Below, piece after piece: positions 1-7,715 of a DNA stretch of 64,000 bases (position 1 is its first letter; the number at the start of each line of letters is the position of its first letter). The stretch comes from Micromonospora inositola (GTDB lineage: Bacteria > Actinomycetota > Actinomycetes > Mycobacteriales > Micromonosporaceae): NCBI RefSeq assembly GCF_900090285.1, contig NZ_LT607754.1, positions 1,798,001 to 1,862,000 on the forward strand. Reading direction: 5' to 3'. Both the position numbers and the translations under genes were made by a program. A model generated the notes under the pieces. The model saw only the letters and a program-made list of their open reading frames with translations. It did not search any database and had not been told where the DNA came from.

Positions 1-1061
1 CCGTCTCCGCCAGCGCGTCCGTGCCGCTGTCCAGCCGGGTGACGCCCCCGATCGACGAGGCAGTGCGACCCGCCGGCTCGCCGGCGCCGCAGCCCCGGGT
101 GTACGGCCGCCCGACCCGGCCGGAGCCGGACGAGGCCGCCGCGCAGGACGACCCGAACGGCTACCCGGACCAGGGCCAGCGCTACGCCGACCAGGGGCCG
201 CAGTCCCGCTACGACGACCAGGGCCAGCAGCCCGGCTTCGACGACCACGGCCGCGCGGCGGGGCCGCGCGCCTTCGCCGAGACGGCCTCGGCTCCGCCGT
301 CGTCGCCCGCGGCTCCGCCGTCGTTCCCGCCCGGGGTGCCGTCCTTCGTCGACCCGGCCGCCAACAACCGCCCGGCCAACGGCGTGCACCCGCACAGCGG
401 CGAACGTCCCGGCGACCCGTTCGGCGGTCCCCGCCAAGGCGACCCGTACGGCGGTCCGGGCGGTCACCAGGACCCCTTCGGGGGCCAGCCCGGCCCGGGC
501 GGCCACGGTGACCCGTTCGCGGGTCAGGGTGGACCGGTCGGTGGCCGCGCCTCCGTCGCGGTGCCGGGCCAGGGACCGGGGGCGATGCACGAGCAGGGGC
601 CCGGCGGGTTCCCGCCGGCCTTCCCGCCGCCGCCCCAGCAGGCGCCGCCAGCCTGGCAGCAGGGCCTCGGCGGCGAGCCGGAGCAGGGCCGCTTCGGCGC
701 GTTCAAGCCCGACGCCGAGCCGAAGACCGAGGCGCCGACGCCGAAGGTGCGCAACGGGCGGGTGCTGGCCCTCGTGCTGATCGCGGCGGTGCTGATCCTG
801 GCCGTTCCGCTCGGCCTGCTCACGCTGCTCGGCAAGGCCGGCGGCGACGACAAGCCGGCCGGCTTCGACCCGGCGGTGGGCTCCTGCGTGAAGCAGTCCG
901 GCGGGGGCGCGGTGGCTGCCGACTGCGGTGAGCAGAACGCCTTCAGCGTCGTCTCGAAGGTCGACGCGCCGGACAAGTGCGGCGACCCGACGCAGCCGCA
1001 CGTGGTGCTGCCGGGCGAGGGGGCCAACCGGGTGCTCTGCCTGAAGCCGGCCGCCGGGTAA
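1..1061 (+). CDS. Proline/glycine-rich single-pass membrane protein, 5' end outside window
   Basis: The frame is open from the window edge, so the gene probably starts upstream; a GTG at 21 exists but sits inside similar low-complexity sequence. About 245 residues rich in P, G, Q and D look disordered. One membrane segment follows (about residues 246-268 counted from the GTG). A short C-terminal exterior domain of about 65 residues contains four cysteines, probably two disulphides. This fits actinobacterial membrane proteins with a cytoplasmic disordered arm and a small extracytoplasmic domain. The function is not recognised. A strong hairpin follows the stop. Confidence 0.7.
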   Translation, partial: VSASASVPLSSRVTPPIDEAVRPAGSPAPQPRVYGRPTRPEPDEAAAQDDPNGYPDQGQRYADQGPQSRYDDQGQQPGFDDHGRAAGPRAFAETASAPPSSPAAPPSFPPGVPSFVDPAANNRPANGVHPHSGERPGDPFGGPRQGDPYGGPGGHQDPFGGQPGPGGHGDPFAGQGGPVGGRASVAVPGQGPGAMHEQGPGGFPPAFPPPPQQAPPAWQQGLGGEPEQGRFGAFKPDAEPKTEAPTPKVRNGRVLALVLIAAVLILAVPLGLLTLLGKAGGDDKPAGFDPAVGSCVKQSGGGAVAADCGEQNAFSVVSKVDAPDKCGDPTQPHVVLPGEGANRVLCLKPAAG

Positions 1062-1069
1062 CCAGCCCC

Positions 1070-1109
1070 ACGACGGCGGGGCCACGGTGATCCGTGGCCC
1101 CGCCGTCGT
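1070..1109 (+). terminator. Rho-independent-type hairpin
   Basis: A perfect 17-bp GC-rich stem (1070-1086 with 1093-1109) and a 6-nt loop begin 9 bases after the preceding stop codon. There is no clear U tract, as is usual in actinobacteria. Confidence 0.8.
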
Positions 1110-1179
1110 ATCCCGGGTGTGATCGAGCCCGCTCGGGGTGCCGGCCGGTCCGGGCCGTCCGGTCCGGCAGACTGAAGGC

Positions 1180-3012
1180 ATGAGCGCACGAGTACGGGCC
1201 CCCGAGCTGCGCGGTCGGGGCTGGCTGAACACCGGCGGCAGGGACCTGAAGCTGGCCGACCTGCGCGGCAAGATCGTCCTGCTGGACTTCTGGACCTTCT
1301 GCTGCATCAACTGCCTGCACGTGCTCGACGAGCTGCGCCCGCTCGAGGAGAAGTACGGCGACGTGCTGGTCGTCATCGGCGTGCACTCGCCCAAGTTCGA
1401 GCACGAGAAGGACCCGGACGCGCTGGCCGCCGCCGTCGAGCGGTACGGGGTGCACCACCCGGTGCTCGACGACCCCGAACTGGACATGTGGCAGCAGTAC
1501 GCGGCGAAGGCCTGGCCGACGCTGTCGGTGGTCGACCCCGAGGGTTACGTGGTGGCCACGATGGCCGGCGAGGGACACGCCGAGGGGCTGGCCCGGCTGG
1601 TCGACGAGCTGATCGCCACCCACGAGGCGAACGGCACCCTGCACCGGGGCGACGGCCCGTACGTCCCGCCGGCCGAGCCGGACACCACGCTGCGTTTCCC
1701 GGGCAAGGCCGTGGCGCTCGACGGCGGCAACCTGCTGGTCTCGGACTCGGCCCGGCACTCGCTGGTGGAGCTGGCTCCGGACGGCGAGAAGCCGGTCCGC
1801 CGGATCGGCGCCGGCGCCCGTGGCCACGCGGACGGCCCGGCGGAGACGGCCACCTTCTCGGAGCCGCAGGGGCTCTGCCTGCTCCCGGCGCATGTCGCCG
1901 AGGTGGCCGGCTACGACGTGGTCGTCGCGGACACGGTCAACCACCTGCTGCGCGGGGTGCGGCTGGACACCGGTGAGGTGGTCACGGTCGCCGGCACCGG
2001 GCGGCAGTGGCGGTCGACGGTCGACGACCACGCGCACGACGCCCCCTCGGTCGACCTCTCCTCCCCCTGGGACGTGGCCTGGTACGACGACAAGGTCGTC
2101 ATCGCCATGGCCGGCATCCACCAGCTCTGGTGGTTCGACCCGATCCAGCGGACCGCCGGCATGTACGCGGGCACCACGGTCGAGGCGCTGCGCGACGGCC
2201 CGCTGCCGGACGTCTGGATGGCGCAGCCCTCCGGCCTCTCCGTCTCGGCCGACGGCGCCCGGCTCTGGATCGCGGACAGCGAGACCAGCGCCCTCCGGTA
2301 CGTCGAGAGCGGCGTCATGGGCACCGCCGTGGGCCAGGGGCTCTTCGACTTCGGCCACGTCGACGGCCCGGCCGACCGGGCGCTGCTCCAGCATCCGCTG
2401 GGGGTGTGCGCGCTGCCGGACGGCTCGGTGCTGATCGCCGACACGTACAACGGCGCGGTCCGGCGCTTCGACCCGGAGACGGAGCAGGTCGCCACGGTGG
2501 CGGACGGGCTGGCCGAGCCGAGCGACCTGGTGCTCACCGCCGAGGGTGAGGTGCTGGTGGTGGAGTCCGCAGCGCACCGGCTGACCCGGCTGGCCCCGGG
2601 CGCGCTCTCCGCGGCGGGCGCCAGCACGGTGGACGGCCCGAGGCACCGGGCCGAGCGGAAGCCGACGGACGTGGCGGCCGGCGAGGTCACGCTCGACGTG
2701 ATCTTCACGCCCGCGCCGGGGCAGAAGCTGGACGAGACGTACGGGCCGTCGACCCGGCTGGTGGTCTCCGCGTCCCCGCCGGAGCTGCTGATCGAGGGCG
2801 CGGGGACGACGACGGACCTGTCCCGCCGGCTGGTGGTCAACGGCGAGGTGGCCGGCGGGGTGCTGCAGGTGACCGCCCAGGCGGCCACCTGCGACGCCGA
2901 CGTCGAGCACGCCGCCTGCCACCTCACCCGGCAGGACTGGGGCGTCCCCGTGCGGGTCGTCGCCGACGCCGCCACCCGTCTCCCCCTCGTCCTGCGCGGC
3001 CTGGACGCCTGA
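1180..3012 (+). CDS. NHL-repeat protein with N-terminal thioredoxin-like domain (NHLRC2-like)
   Basis: 610 aa from an ATG at 1180; an upstream in-frame GTG at 1138 lies too close to the terminator. Residues 1-150 form a thioredoxin/TlpA-like fold with the active-site cluster CCINC at 41-45. The rest carries NHL-type beta-propeller repeats (blade motifs such as LLVSDSARHSLVEL and VLIADTYNGAVRRFD) and a C-terminal beta domain. This is the layout of NHLRC2-type proteins, thought to be thiol-redox or scaffold proteins. No signal peptide is visible, so it is probably cytoplasmic. It is a single gene, and its substrate is unknown. Confidence 0.85.
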   Translation: MSARVRAPELRGRGWLNTGGRDLKLADLRGKIVLLDFWTFCCINCLHVLDELRPLEEKYGDVLVVIGVHSPKFEHEKDPDALAAAVERYGVHHPVLDDPELDMWQQYAAKAWPTLSVVDPEGYVVATMAGEGHAEGLARLVDELIATHEANGTLHRGDGPYVPPAEPDTTLRFPGKAVALDGGNLLVSDSARHSLVELAPDGEKPVRRIGAGARGHADGPAETATFSEPQGLCLLPAHVAEVAGYDVVVADTVNHLLRGVRLDTGEVVTVAGTGRQWRSTVDDHAHDAPSVDLSSPWDVAWYDDKVVIAMAGIHQLWWFDPIQRTAGMYAGTTVEALRDGPLPDVWMAQPSGLSVSADGARLWIADSETSALRYVESGVMGTAVGQGLFDFGHVDGPADRALLQHPLGVCALPDGSVLIADTYNGAVRRFDPETEQVATVADGLAEPSDLVLTAEGEVLVVESAAHRLTRLAPGALSAAGASTVDGPRHRAERKPTDVAAGEVTLDVIFTPAPGQKLDETYGPSTRLVVSASPPELLIEGAGTTTDLSRRLVVNGEVAGGVLQVTAQAATCDADVEHAACHLTRQDWGVPVRVVADAATRLPLVLRGLDA

Positions 3013-3079
3013 GCGCCGGCCCCGCCGTGGGAGGCCGGGACCCGGTCTGGCCCGCCGAGCGGCGGCACGAGTTCGGCGG

Positions 3080-3829
3080 TCAGGCGAACGGGGAGAGGGT
3101 GACTCCGGCATCGATCAGCGCGGCCCGGACGAGGGCGGCGGAGGCCACCGCGCCGGGGGTGTCGCCGTGCAGGCAGATCGACTCGACGTGGCAGGGCACC
3201 ACCCGGCCGTCGACCGCGACCACGGTGCGCTCGGTGGCCATCCGGACGGCCCGGTCGGCCACCTCCTCCGGATCGGTGACCAGCGCGTTCGCGGCGGTTC
3301 TGGGGACCAGTGAGCCGTTGGGCAGGTAGTTCCGGTCGGCGAAGCCCTCGGCGACCACCCGCAGCCCCGCGCCGACGGCGAGCTGAGCGAGTACCGAGCC
3401 GGGCGCGCAGAGCACGGGCAGCTCGTGGTCGTACCCGCTGACCGCGGCGACCAGGGCGGCGGCCTGGGCCTCGTCGCAGGCCGCCGCGTGGTAGAGCGCG
3501 CCGTGCGGCTTGAGGTAGCGGACCCGGGTGTGGAACAGCCGGCAGAACGCCTCCAGCGCGCCGAGCTGGTACGTGACCTCGTCGCGGAGTTCGGCGAAGT
3601 CGTACGCGATGTGCCGGCGGCCGAAGCCCGCGAGGTCCCGGTAACCGACCTGGGCGCCGACGGCGACCCGGCGCTCGGCGGTGGCGGCGCAGACCCGGCG
3701 CATGGTGGACGCGTCGCCGCCGTGGAAGCCGCAGGCGACGTTGGCGGAGGTGACCAGGTCCAGCAGGGCGTGGTCGTCGCCGAGCCGCCAGATGCCGAAT
3801 CCCTCGCCGAGGTCAGCGTTCAGGTCCAT
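3080..3829 (-). CDS. pxpA: 5-oxoprolinase subunit A (LamB/YcsF family)
   Basis: 249 aa, the usual size. It starts with the family signature MDLNADLGEGFG and contains NVACGFHGGD and KPHGALYH, both typical of LamB/YcsF proteins. PxpA works with PxpB and PxpC to hydrolyse 5-oxoproline (pyroglutamate) to glutamate with ATP, a housekeeping repair of spontaneously cyclised glutamine or glutamate. It is the last gene of the minus-strand operon pxpB-pxpC-pxpA and overlaps the end of pxpC by 17 bases, so translation is likely coupled. Confidence 0.93.
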   Translation of the reverse strand: MDLNADLGEGFGIWRLGDDHALLDLVTSANVACGFHGGDASTMRRVCAATAERRVAVGAQVGYRDLAGFGRRHIAYDFAELRDEVTYQLGALEAFCRLFHTRVRYLKPHGALYHAAACDEAQAAALVAAVSGYDHELPVLCAPGSVLAQLAVGAGLRVVAEGFADRNYLPNGSLVPRTAANALVTDPEEVADRAVRMATERTVVAVDGRVVPCHVESICLHGDTPGAVASAALVRAALIDAGVTLSPFA

Positions 3830-4799
3830 GGAACGTCACCGTAGTCCCTGGCCGGGCCTGCGCGAGCGGGGTCACGTCGTCCACCACACCGACGACCGGG
3901 TAGCCGCCGGTGGTCGGATGGTCGGCGAGGAAGATCAGCGGCTGCCCGTCGGCCGGCACCTGCACCGCCCCGAGGACCAGTCCCTCGCTGGGCAGTTCCC
4001 CGGTCACCGCGCGGGGCAGGGCCGCGCCGGTCAGTCGCGCGCCGACCCGGTTGCCCACCGGGCTGACCAGGTACGCCGTGCCGAAGAGCAGGTCCGGGGC
4101 GGCGGGTGTGAACCAGTCGTGCCGGGGGCCGAGGCGCAGGATCAGCCGCAGCTCGTCCGGGACGGGAGGCATGACGGTGACGTCGACCGGGGCGGGGTGC
4201 CCGACCGGCTCGCCGAGGGGCAACCGGTCGCCGTCGCGTACCGGGGGCGGGCCGAGTCCGGAGAGGGTGTCGGTGGCGCGGCTGCCCAGCGCCGGCGGCA
4301 CGTCGATGCCACCGGAGACGGCCATCCAGGTGCGCAGGCCGGCCCGGGTCGGGCCGATCCGCAGCACCGCCCCGGCCGGCAGGGACAGCGGCCGGCCCAC
4401 GTCCCCCGGACGCCGGTCGGTCCACCGGCCCCGCTCACCGGGCCGCCGGTGGCGCCACCAGCTGCCGTCCCCGGGCCGGCCGCCAACCGGACGACCCACC
4501 TCGGCCGGCGGTTGGTCGATGAGGATCTCGACCTCGGCCCCGGTCAGCGCGACGCAGGCGGCCCGACTGAACCGCAGGTCGCAGCCGGTCAGCGTGATCT
4601 CCAGCCCGGCGGCGCTCGCCGGGTTGCCGACGAGCCGGTTGGCCAGCCGCAGCGCGGCCGGGTCGAGCGCGCCGGAGCGGGGCACGCCGAGGTGGGCGAA
4701 GCCGGGCCGGCCCTGGTCCTGGACGGTGGTGAGCGCGCCGGCCCGGAGCACCTCGATCACGCTGAGCACGCCGGTTCGCGACTGCGGGGCTCGCAGCAC
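3813..4799 (-). CDS. pxpC: 5-oxoprolinase subunit C (biotin-dependent carboxyltransferase/KipA family)
   Basis: 328 aa from the GTG at 4799, chosen because a GAGGAG ribosome site lies 7 bases upstream. A GTG at 4820 would add 7 residues and overlap pxpB. The N-terminal region has the family pattern LTTVQDQGRPGFAHLGVPRSG, split here around GRPGFA. The C-terminal part matches the AHS2 fold of KipA/PxpC. A proline/arginine-rich insert near residues 105-145 is longer than in most homologues. It pairs with PxpB. Confidence 0.9.
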   Translation of the reverse strand: MLRAPQSRTGVLSVIEVLRAGALTTVQDQGRPGFAHLGVPRSGALDPAALRLANRLVGNPASAAGLEITLTGCDLRFSRAACVALTGAEVEILIDQPPAEVGRPVGGRPGDGSWWRHRRPGERGRWTDRRPGDVGRPLSLPAGAVLRIGPTRAGLRTWMAVSGGIDVPPALGSRATDTLSGLGPPPVRDGDRLPLGEPVGHPAPVDVTVMPPVPDELRLILRLGPRHDWFTPAAPDLLFGTAYLVSPVGNRVGARLTGAALPRAVTGELPSEGLVLGAVQVPADGQPLIFLADHPTTGGYPVVGVVDDVTPLAQARPGTTVTFHGPER

Positions 4800-4803
4800 G
4801 GGC

Positions 4804-5427
4804 TCACTCCTCGCGCTCACGGGACACCAGCCGTACCGGGCTGCCGGGCGTGAGCCGGGCCGGCGGGTCCGCGTGCACGTCGAACAGGACGAGGTCGGTC
4901 CGGCCGACCAGCAGCCAGCCGCCGGGCGAGGCGGTCGGATAGATCCCCGCGTACGGCCCGGCGAGTGCCACCGAGCCGGCCGGCACCCGGGGCCGTGGCG
5001 TGGCCAGCCGGGGGACGGCCAGCTCGGCGGGGAGCCCGGTCAGGTACCCGAACCCGGGCGTGAAGCCGCAGAAGGCCACCCGGAACTCGGTGCGCCGCAG
5101 TCTGTCGACCACCTCCGGCACCGTCACCCCCCAGTGGCCGGCGACGGCGGGCAGGTCCTCCCCGTCGTACACCGTGGGAACCTCGACCGGGTCGACGGCG
5201 GCCGTGGTGGTGACCGGTCGGGGCGTCCAGGTGGCAATCCGGGCGGCGGCCTCGGCGGGGTCCGGTACGCCGTCCAGCAGCACGGTCGCCGCGGCCGGGA
5301 CGATCTCGGTGGCGGTCAGCTCGCCGGCGTCGCGCCGGCGCCACAGCTCGGCCCGCCACGCCTGGACCTGGTCGGGGTCGTCACAGTCGAGCAGGAGGGC
5401 GTGCGCGCCGACGGGTCGGATCCGCAT
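4804..5427 (-). CDS. pxpB: 5-oxoprolinase subunit B (KipI/AHS1 family)
   Basis: 207 aa from the ATG at 5427 (MRIRPVGAHALLLD). The motifs CGFTPGFGYLTGLP and VPAGSVALAGPYAGIYP are diagnostic of the AHS1/KipI domain. It is the first gene of the operon. Its stop lies just before the start of pxpC. Promoter elements should lie in the divergent region shared with the hemolysin III gene. Confidence 0.92.
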   Translation of the reverse strand: MRIRPVGAHALLLDCDDPDQVQAWRAELWRRRDAGELTATEIVPAAATVLLDGVPDPAEAAARIATWTPRPVTTTAAVDPVEVPTVYDGEDLPAVAGHWGVTVPEVVDRLRRTEFRVAFCGFTPGFGYLTGLPAELAVPRLATPRPRVPAGSVALAGPYAGIYPTASPGGWLLVGRTDLVLFDVHADPPARLTPGSPVRLVSREREE

Positions 5428-5497
5428 CCCGCCATAGTGGCGGATCCCCCCGACGACCAGGGTCCACCGGCCGGTCAGGTCGCGTGATTGTCCACAC

Positions 5498-5525
5498 TAC
5501 TTGCAAGTAACCTACGGTGCCGTAG
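5498..5525. promoter_or_regulatory. Two adjacent palindromes in a divergent promoter region
   Basis: TACTTGCAAGTA (5498-5509) is a perfect 12-bp palindrome. CTACGG-TG-CCGTAG (5512-5525) is a second dyad two bases further on. They lie between the divergently transcribed pxpB and hemolysin III genes, with the second ending 9 bases before the hemolysin III GTG. The size and placement resemble TetR-type operators. This is inferred from position and symmetry only. Confidence 0.5.
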
Positions 5526-5534
5526 CCTATTGGC

Positions 5535-6212
5535 GTGACCACCTCCGCACCGCTTCGGCTCAAGCCGGTCGACATCGGTAAACCCCGGATGCGCGGCTGG
5601 CTGCACACCTACGCGTTCTTCGCCGCGCTCGTCTGCGGCATCGTGCTCTGCTCGATCGCGGCCGCCCGGCCCGGCTGGGCGCCCCTGGTCAGCTGCCTGA
5701 TCTACAGCCTGACCGTCTGCGGGCTCTTCGGCACCAGCGCCCTCTACCACCGGCGGGTCTGGTCCGAGCGCGGCTACCAGATCATGCGCCGGATGGACCA
5801 CTCGATGATCTTCGTCTTCATCGCCGGCACGTACACCCCGTTCTGCGCCCTGCTGCTGGACACCCGGCACGCCAGCATCATGCTCGGCCTGGTCTGGGGC
5901 GGGGCACTGACCGGGGTGGCGGTGAAGCTCATCTGGCCGCACGCCCCGCGCTGGGTCTCCGCACCGCTCTACCTGGCGCTCGGCTGGGTCGCCGTGACGA
6001 TGCTGCCGGAGATCCTGCACTCCGGCGGCGTGACCGCCCTGGTGCTGCTGATCGTCGGCGGCGCGATCTACAGCGTCGGCGCGGTCTTCTACGCGCTGCG
6101 CCGGCCCAACCCGTGGCCCACGGTCTTCGGGCACCACGAGTTCTTCCACGCCTGCACCCTGGTCGCGGCGATCTGCCACCACATCGCGATCTACTTCGCG
6201 CTCTTCTCCTGA
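5535..6212 (+). CDS. Hemolysin III family / PAQR-type membrane protein (TrhA-like)
   Basis: 225 aa, GTG start 9 bases after the operator-like dyad. There are about seven membrane segments. It has the PAQR/hemolysin III motifs: GTSALYHR (first histidine), RRMDHSMIFVFIAGTYTPF, and HHEFFHACTLVAAICHH near the C-terminus, which supply the metal-binding histidines. The family is linked to membrane lipid homeostasis, and haemolytic activity is not implied. A bidirectional hairpin follows. Confidence 0.9.
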   Translation: MTTSAPLRLKPVDIGKPRMRGWLHTYAFFAALVCGIVLCSIAAARPGWAPLVSCLIYSLTVCGLFGTSALYHRRVWSERGYQIMRRMDHSMIFVFIAGTYTPFCALLLDTRHASIMLGLVWGGALTGVAVKLIWPHAPRWVSAPLYLALGWVAVTMLPEILHSGGVTALVLLIVGGAIYSVGAVFYALRRPNPWPTVFGHHEFFHACTLVAAICHHIAIYFALFS

Positions 6213-6239
6213 CCCGGCTCTCCTGGCCTGGACATGGTT

Positions 6240-6269
6240 CGAGGGCCCCGCGCCGTTGCGGGACCCTCG
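6240..6269. terminator. Bidirectional hairpin between convergent genes
   Basis: The 12-base arms CGAGGGCCCCGC and GCGGGACCCTCG are separated by a 6-base loop and lie between the ends of the hemolysin III gene and the minus-strand DUF6458 gene. Confidence 0.75.
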
Positions 6270-6287
6270 AGGTCGCTGCGGTACGGC

Positions 6288-6578
6288 TCAGGCGGGGTAG
6301 CCCGGGCGGCGCACCTCGCGGTACTCCTCGCGCACCACCCGGTCGTCCTGCACCGGCACCACCGGCTCCTCGGCCACGACCCGCTGGCGCACCGGCGCGG
6401 CGACCACGGTACGGCGGCGGCTGCTCCAGAAGTAGAGGGTGGTGATCAGGCCGACGAGACCGACCAGCATCAGCACCCAGCCGACGACATTCAGGTCGAG
6501 CCATCCCAGGTTGGCGTTGATGGCGAACGCGAAGATCGCGCCCAGCGCGATCAGGAAGATGCTGGCACCGATGCCCAT
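6288..6578 (-). CDS. DUF6458-type small membrane protein, copy 1
   Basis: 96 aa. It begins MGIGASIFLIALGAIFAFAI, the signature start of this actinobacterial family, and has two membrane segments (about 4-24 and 32-50) followed by a charged cytoplasmic tail with many V, R and E residues. A close paralogue lies at 7269-7538 with the same first 20-residue pattern. The function is unknown. Confidence 0.85.
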   Translation of the reverse strand: MGIGASIFLIALGAIFAFAINANLGWLDLNVVGWVLMLVGLVGLITTLYFWSSRRRTVVAAPVRQRVVAEEPVVPVQDDRVVREEYREVRRPGYPA

Positions 6579-6694
6579 GACGTCGCCTCCTTGGCGTTCA
6601 GCTGGCGTTTCCTACCCGCCGCGGCCATGGATGAGGTAGCGGCATCCATCGACTTACCCAGGCGCTCCGATCGCCAATCAGGCAAGCTGTGCGC

Positions 6695-7231
6695 ATGACG
6701 GACGCCAGAAACCAGGAGCGGACACTGGTGCTGCTCCGGCACGCCAAGGCCGAGCAGTCCCAGGACGCGCCGGACGCGGAGCGGCCGCTGACGGCCCGGG
6801 GGCACGCCGACGCGGCCGCGGCCGGCGCCTGGCTGGCCCGGCACGCGCTGCTCCCCGACGTGGTGCTCTGCTCCACCACCCGGCGGACCCGGCAGACCTG
6901 GCACGGGGTGGCCATGGGCATGACGGGATCCCCGCCGGAGGGCGGCCCGACGGGGTCGACACCGGTGGTGCGTTACGAGGCAGGGGCCTACGAGGCGCAG
7001 CCGGACGAGCTGCTGGAGCTGGTCCGCGCGGTGGAACCCGGCGTGGGCACCGTGCTGCTGATCGCCCACAACCCGGGCGTCTCGCTGCTCTCGGCGCGGC
7101 TCGACCCGCAGCGGGCGGATCCGGACGGGCTGCGCACGACCGACCTGGTGGTGCACCGCCCGACCACGCGCTGGGCGGAACTAGCCCCGGGCGGCGCCCC
7201 CATCACCGCCCGGCACACCGCACGGGGCTGA
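6695..7231 (+). CDS. SixA-type histidine phosphatase
   Basis: 178 aa from the ATG at 6695; a GTG two codons earlier is possible. The catalytic RHA motif is in LVLLRHAKAEQ (the phospho-accepting histidine), the second arginine region is STTRRTRQT, and the late catalytic histidine is in LLIAHNPGVS. The length fits the SixA branch, which acts on phosphohistidine proteins or small phosphates; the substrate is unknown. It lies between two DUF6458 genes that run the other way. Confidence 0.88.
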   Translation: MTDARNQERTLVLLRHAKAEQSQDAPDAERPLTARGHADAAAAGAWLARHALLPDVVLCSTTRRTRQTWHGVAMGMTGSPPEGGPTGSTPVVRYEAGAYEAQPDELLELVRAVEPGVGTVLLIAHNPGVSLLSARLDPQRADPDGLRTTDLVVHRPTTRWAELAPGGAPITARHTARG

Positions 7232-7237
7232 GGTGCG

Positions 7238-7265
7238 GTGAGGGGCCCGGTCACGGGCCCCTCAC
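7238..7265. terminator. Hairpin between convergent genes
   Basis: The perfect 12-bp stem GTGAGGGGCCCG/CGGGCCCCTCAC with a 4-base loop begins 7 bases after the phosphatase stop and ends 4 bases before the end of the second DUF6458 gene. Confidence 0.8.
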
Positions 7266-7268
7266 GGA

Positions 7269-7538
7269 TCAGGACGGCGGCGCCGTCGGCGGCGGCGGGT
7301 CGGGCGGCGGCGGCATCATCGCGGTCGGGTGGGAGAGCCGGTTCTCCTCCACGATGAGCGTGCGGGCCCGCTTGCGACGGTCCTGCCAGAACCAGAGCGT
7401 GGTGAGCAGGACGGCCAGCCCGGCCAGGATGAACACCCAGCCGACCGCGCGCAGGTCGATCCACCAGACGTTGGCCCGGATGGCGAAGGTCATGATCGCG
7501 CCGAGCGCGATGAGGAAGATTCCGCTACCAATGCCCAT
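7269..7538 (-). CDS. DUF6458-type small membrane protein, copy 2
   Basis: 89 aa. MGIGSGIFLIALGAIMTFAI matches copy 1 almost residue for residue. It has two membrane segments, then a short basic stretch and a proline-rich C-terminus instead of the charged tail of copy 1. The pair probably arose by duplication around the phosphatase gene. The function is unknown. Confidence 0.85.
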   Translation of the reverse strand: MGIGSGIFLIALGAIMTFAIRANVWWIDLRAVGWVFILAGLAVLLTTLWFWQDRRKRARTLIVEENRLSHPTAMMPPPPDPPPPTAPPS

Positions 7539-7644
7539 GTGCGCTGCACTCCCCTGTGCGGTGGCCCTTGGGCGTGCTCTGACGTGGTCCGCGACGGTTA
7601 CCCGTCCGGCGACGCGCCTACCGGTCCGCGCAGCGAAATAACGA

Positions 7645-7678
7645 CGGCGGCCGGCGAGCTCGCGCTCGCCGGCCGCCG
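7645..7678 (-). terminator. Hairpin after acyl-CoA dehydrogenase gene
   Basis: A perfect 14-bp stem (7645-7658 with 7665-7678) and a 6-base loop lie about 40 bases downstream of the minus-strand acyl-CoA dehydrogenase stop. Confidence 0.75.
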
Positions 7679-7715
7679 GTGTCGGTGTGGAACCGGACTC
7701 CTCACCCCGTAGGGC

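Noticed and set aside
943..3111. A 722-codon minus-strand open frame opposite the NHL-repeat gene
   Set aside because: It is Arg/Gly/Val-rich shadow coding of a high-GC gene with no domain, and the plus-strand gene has clear motifs.
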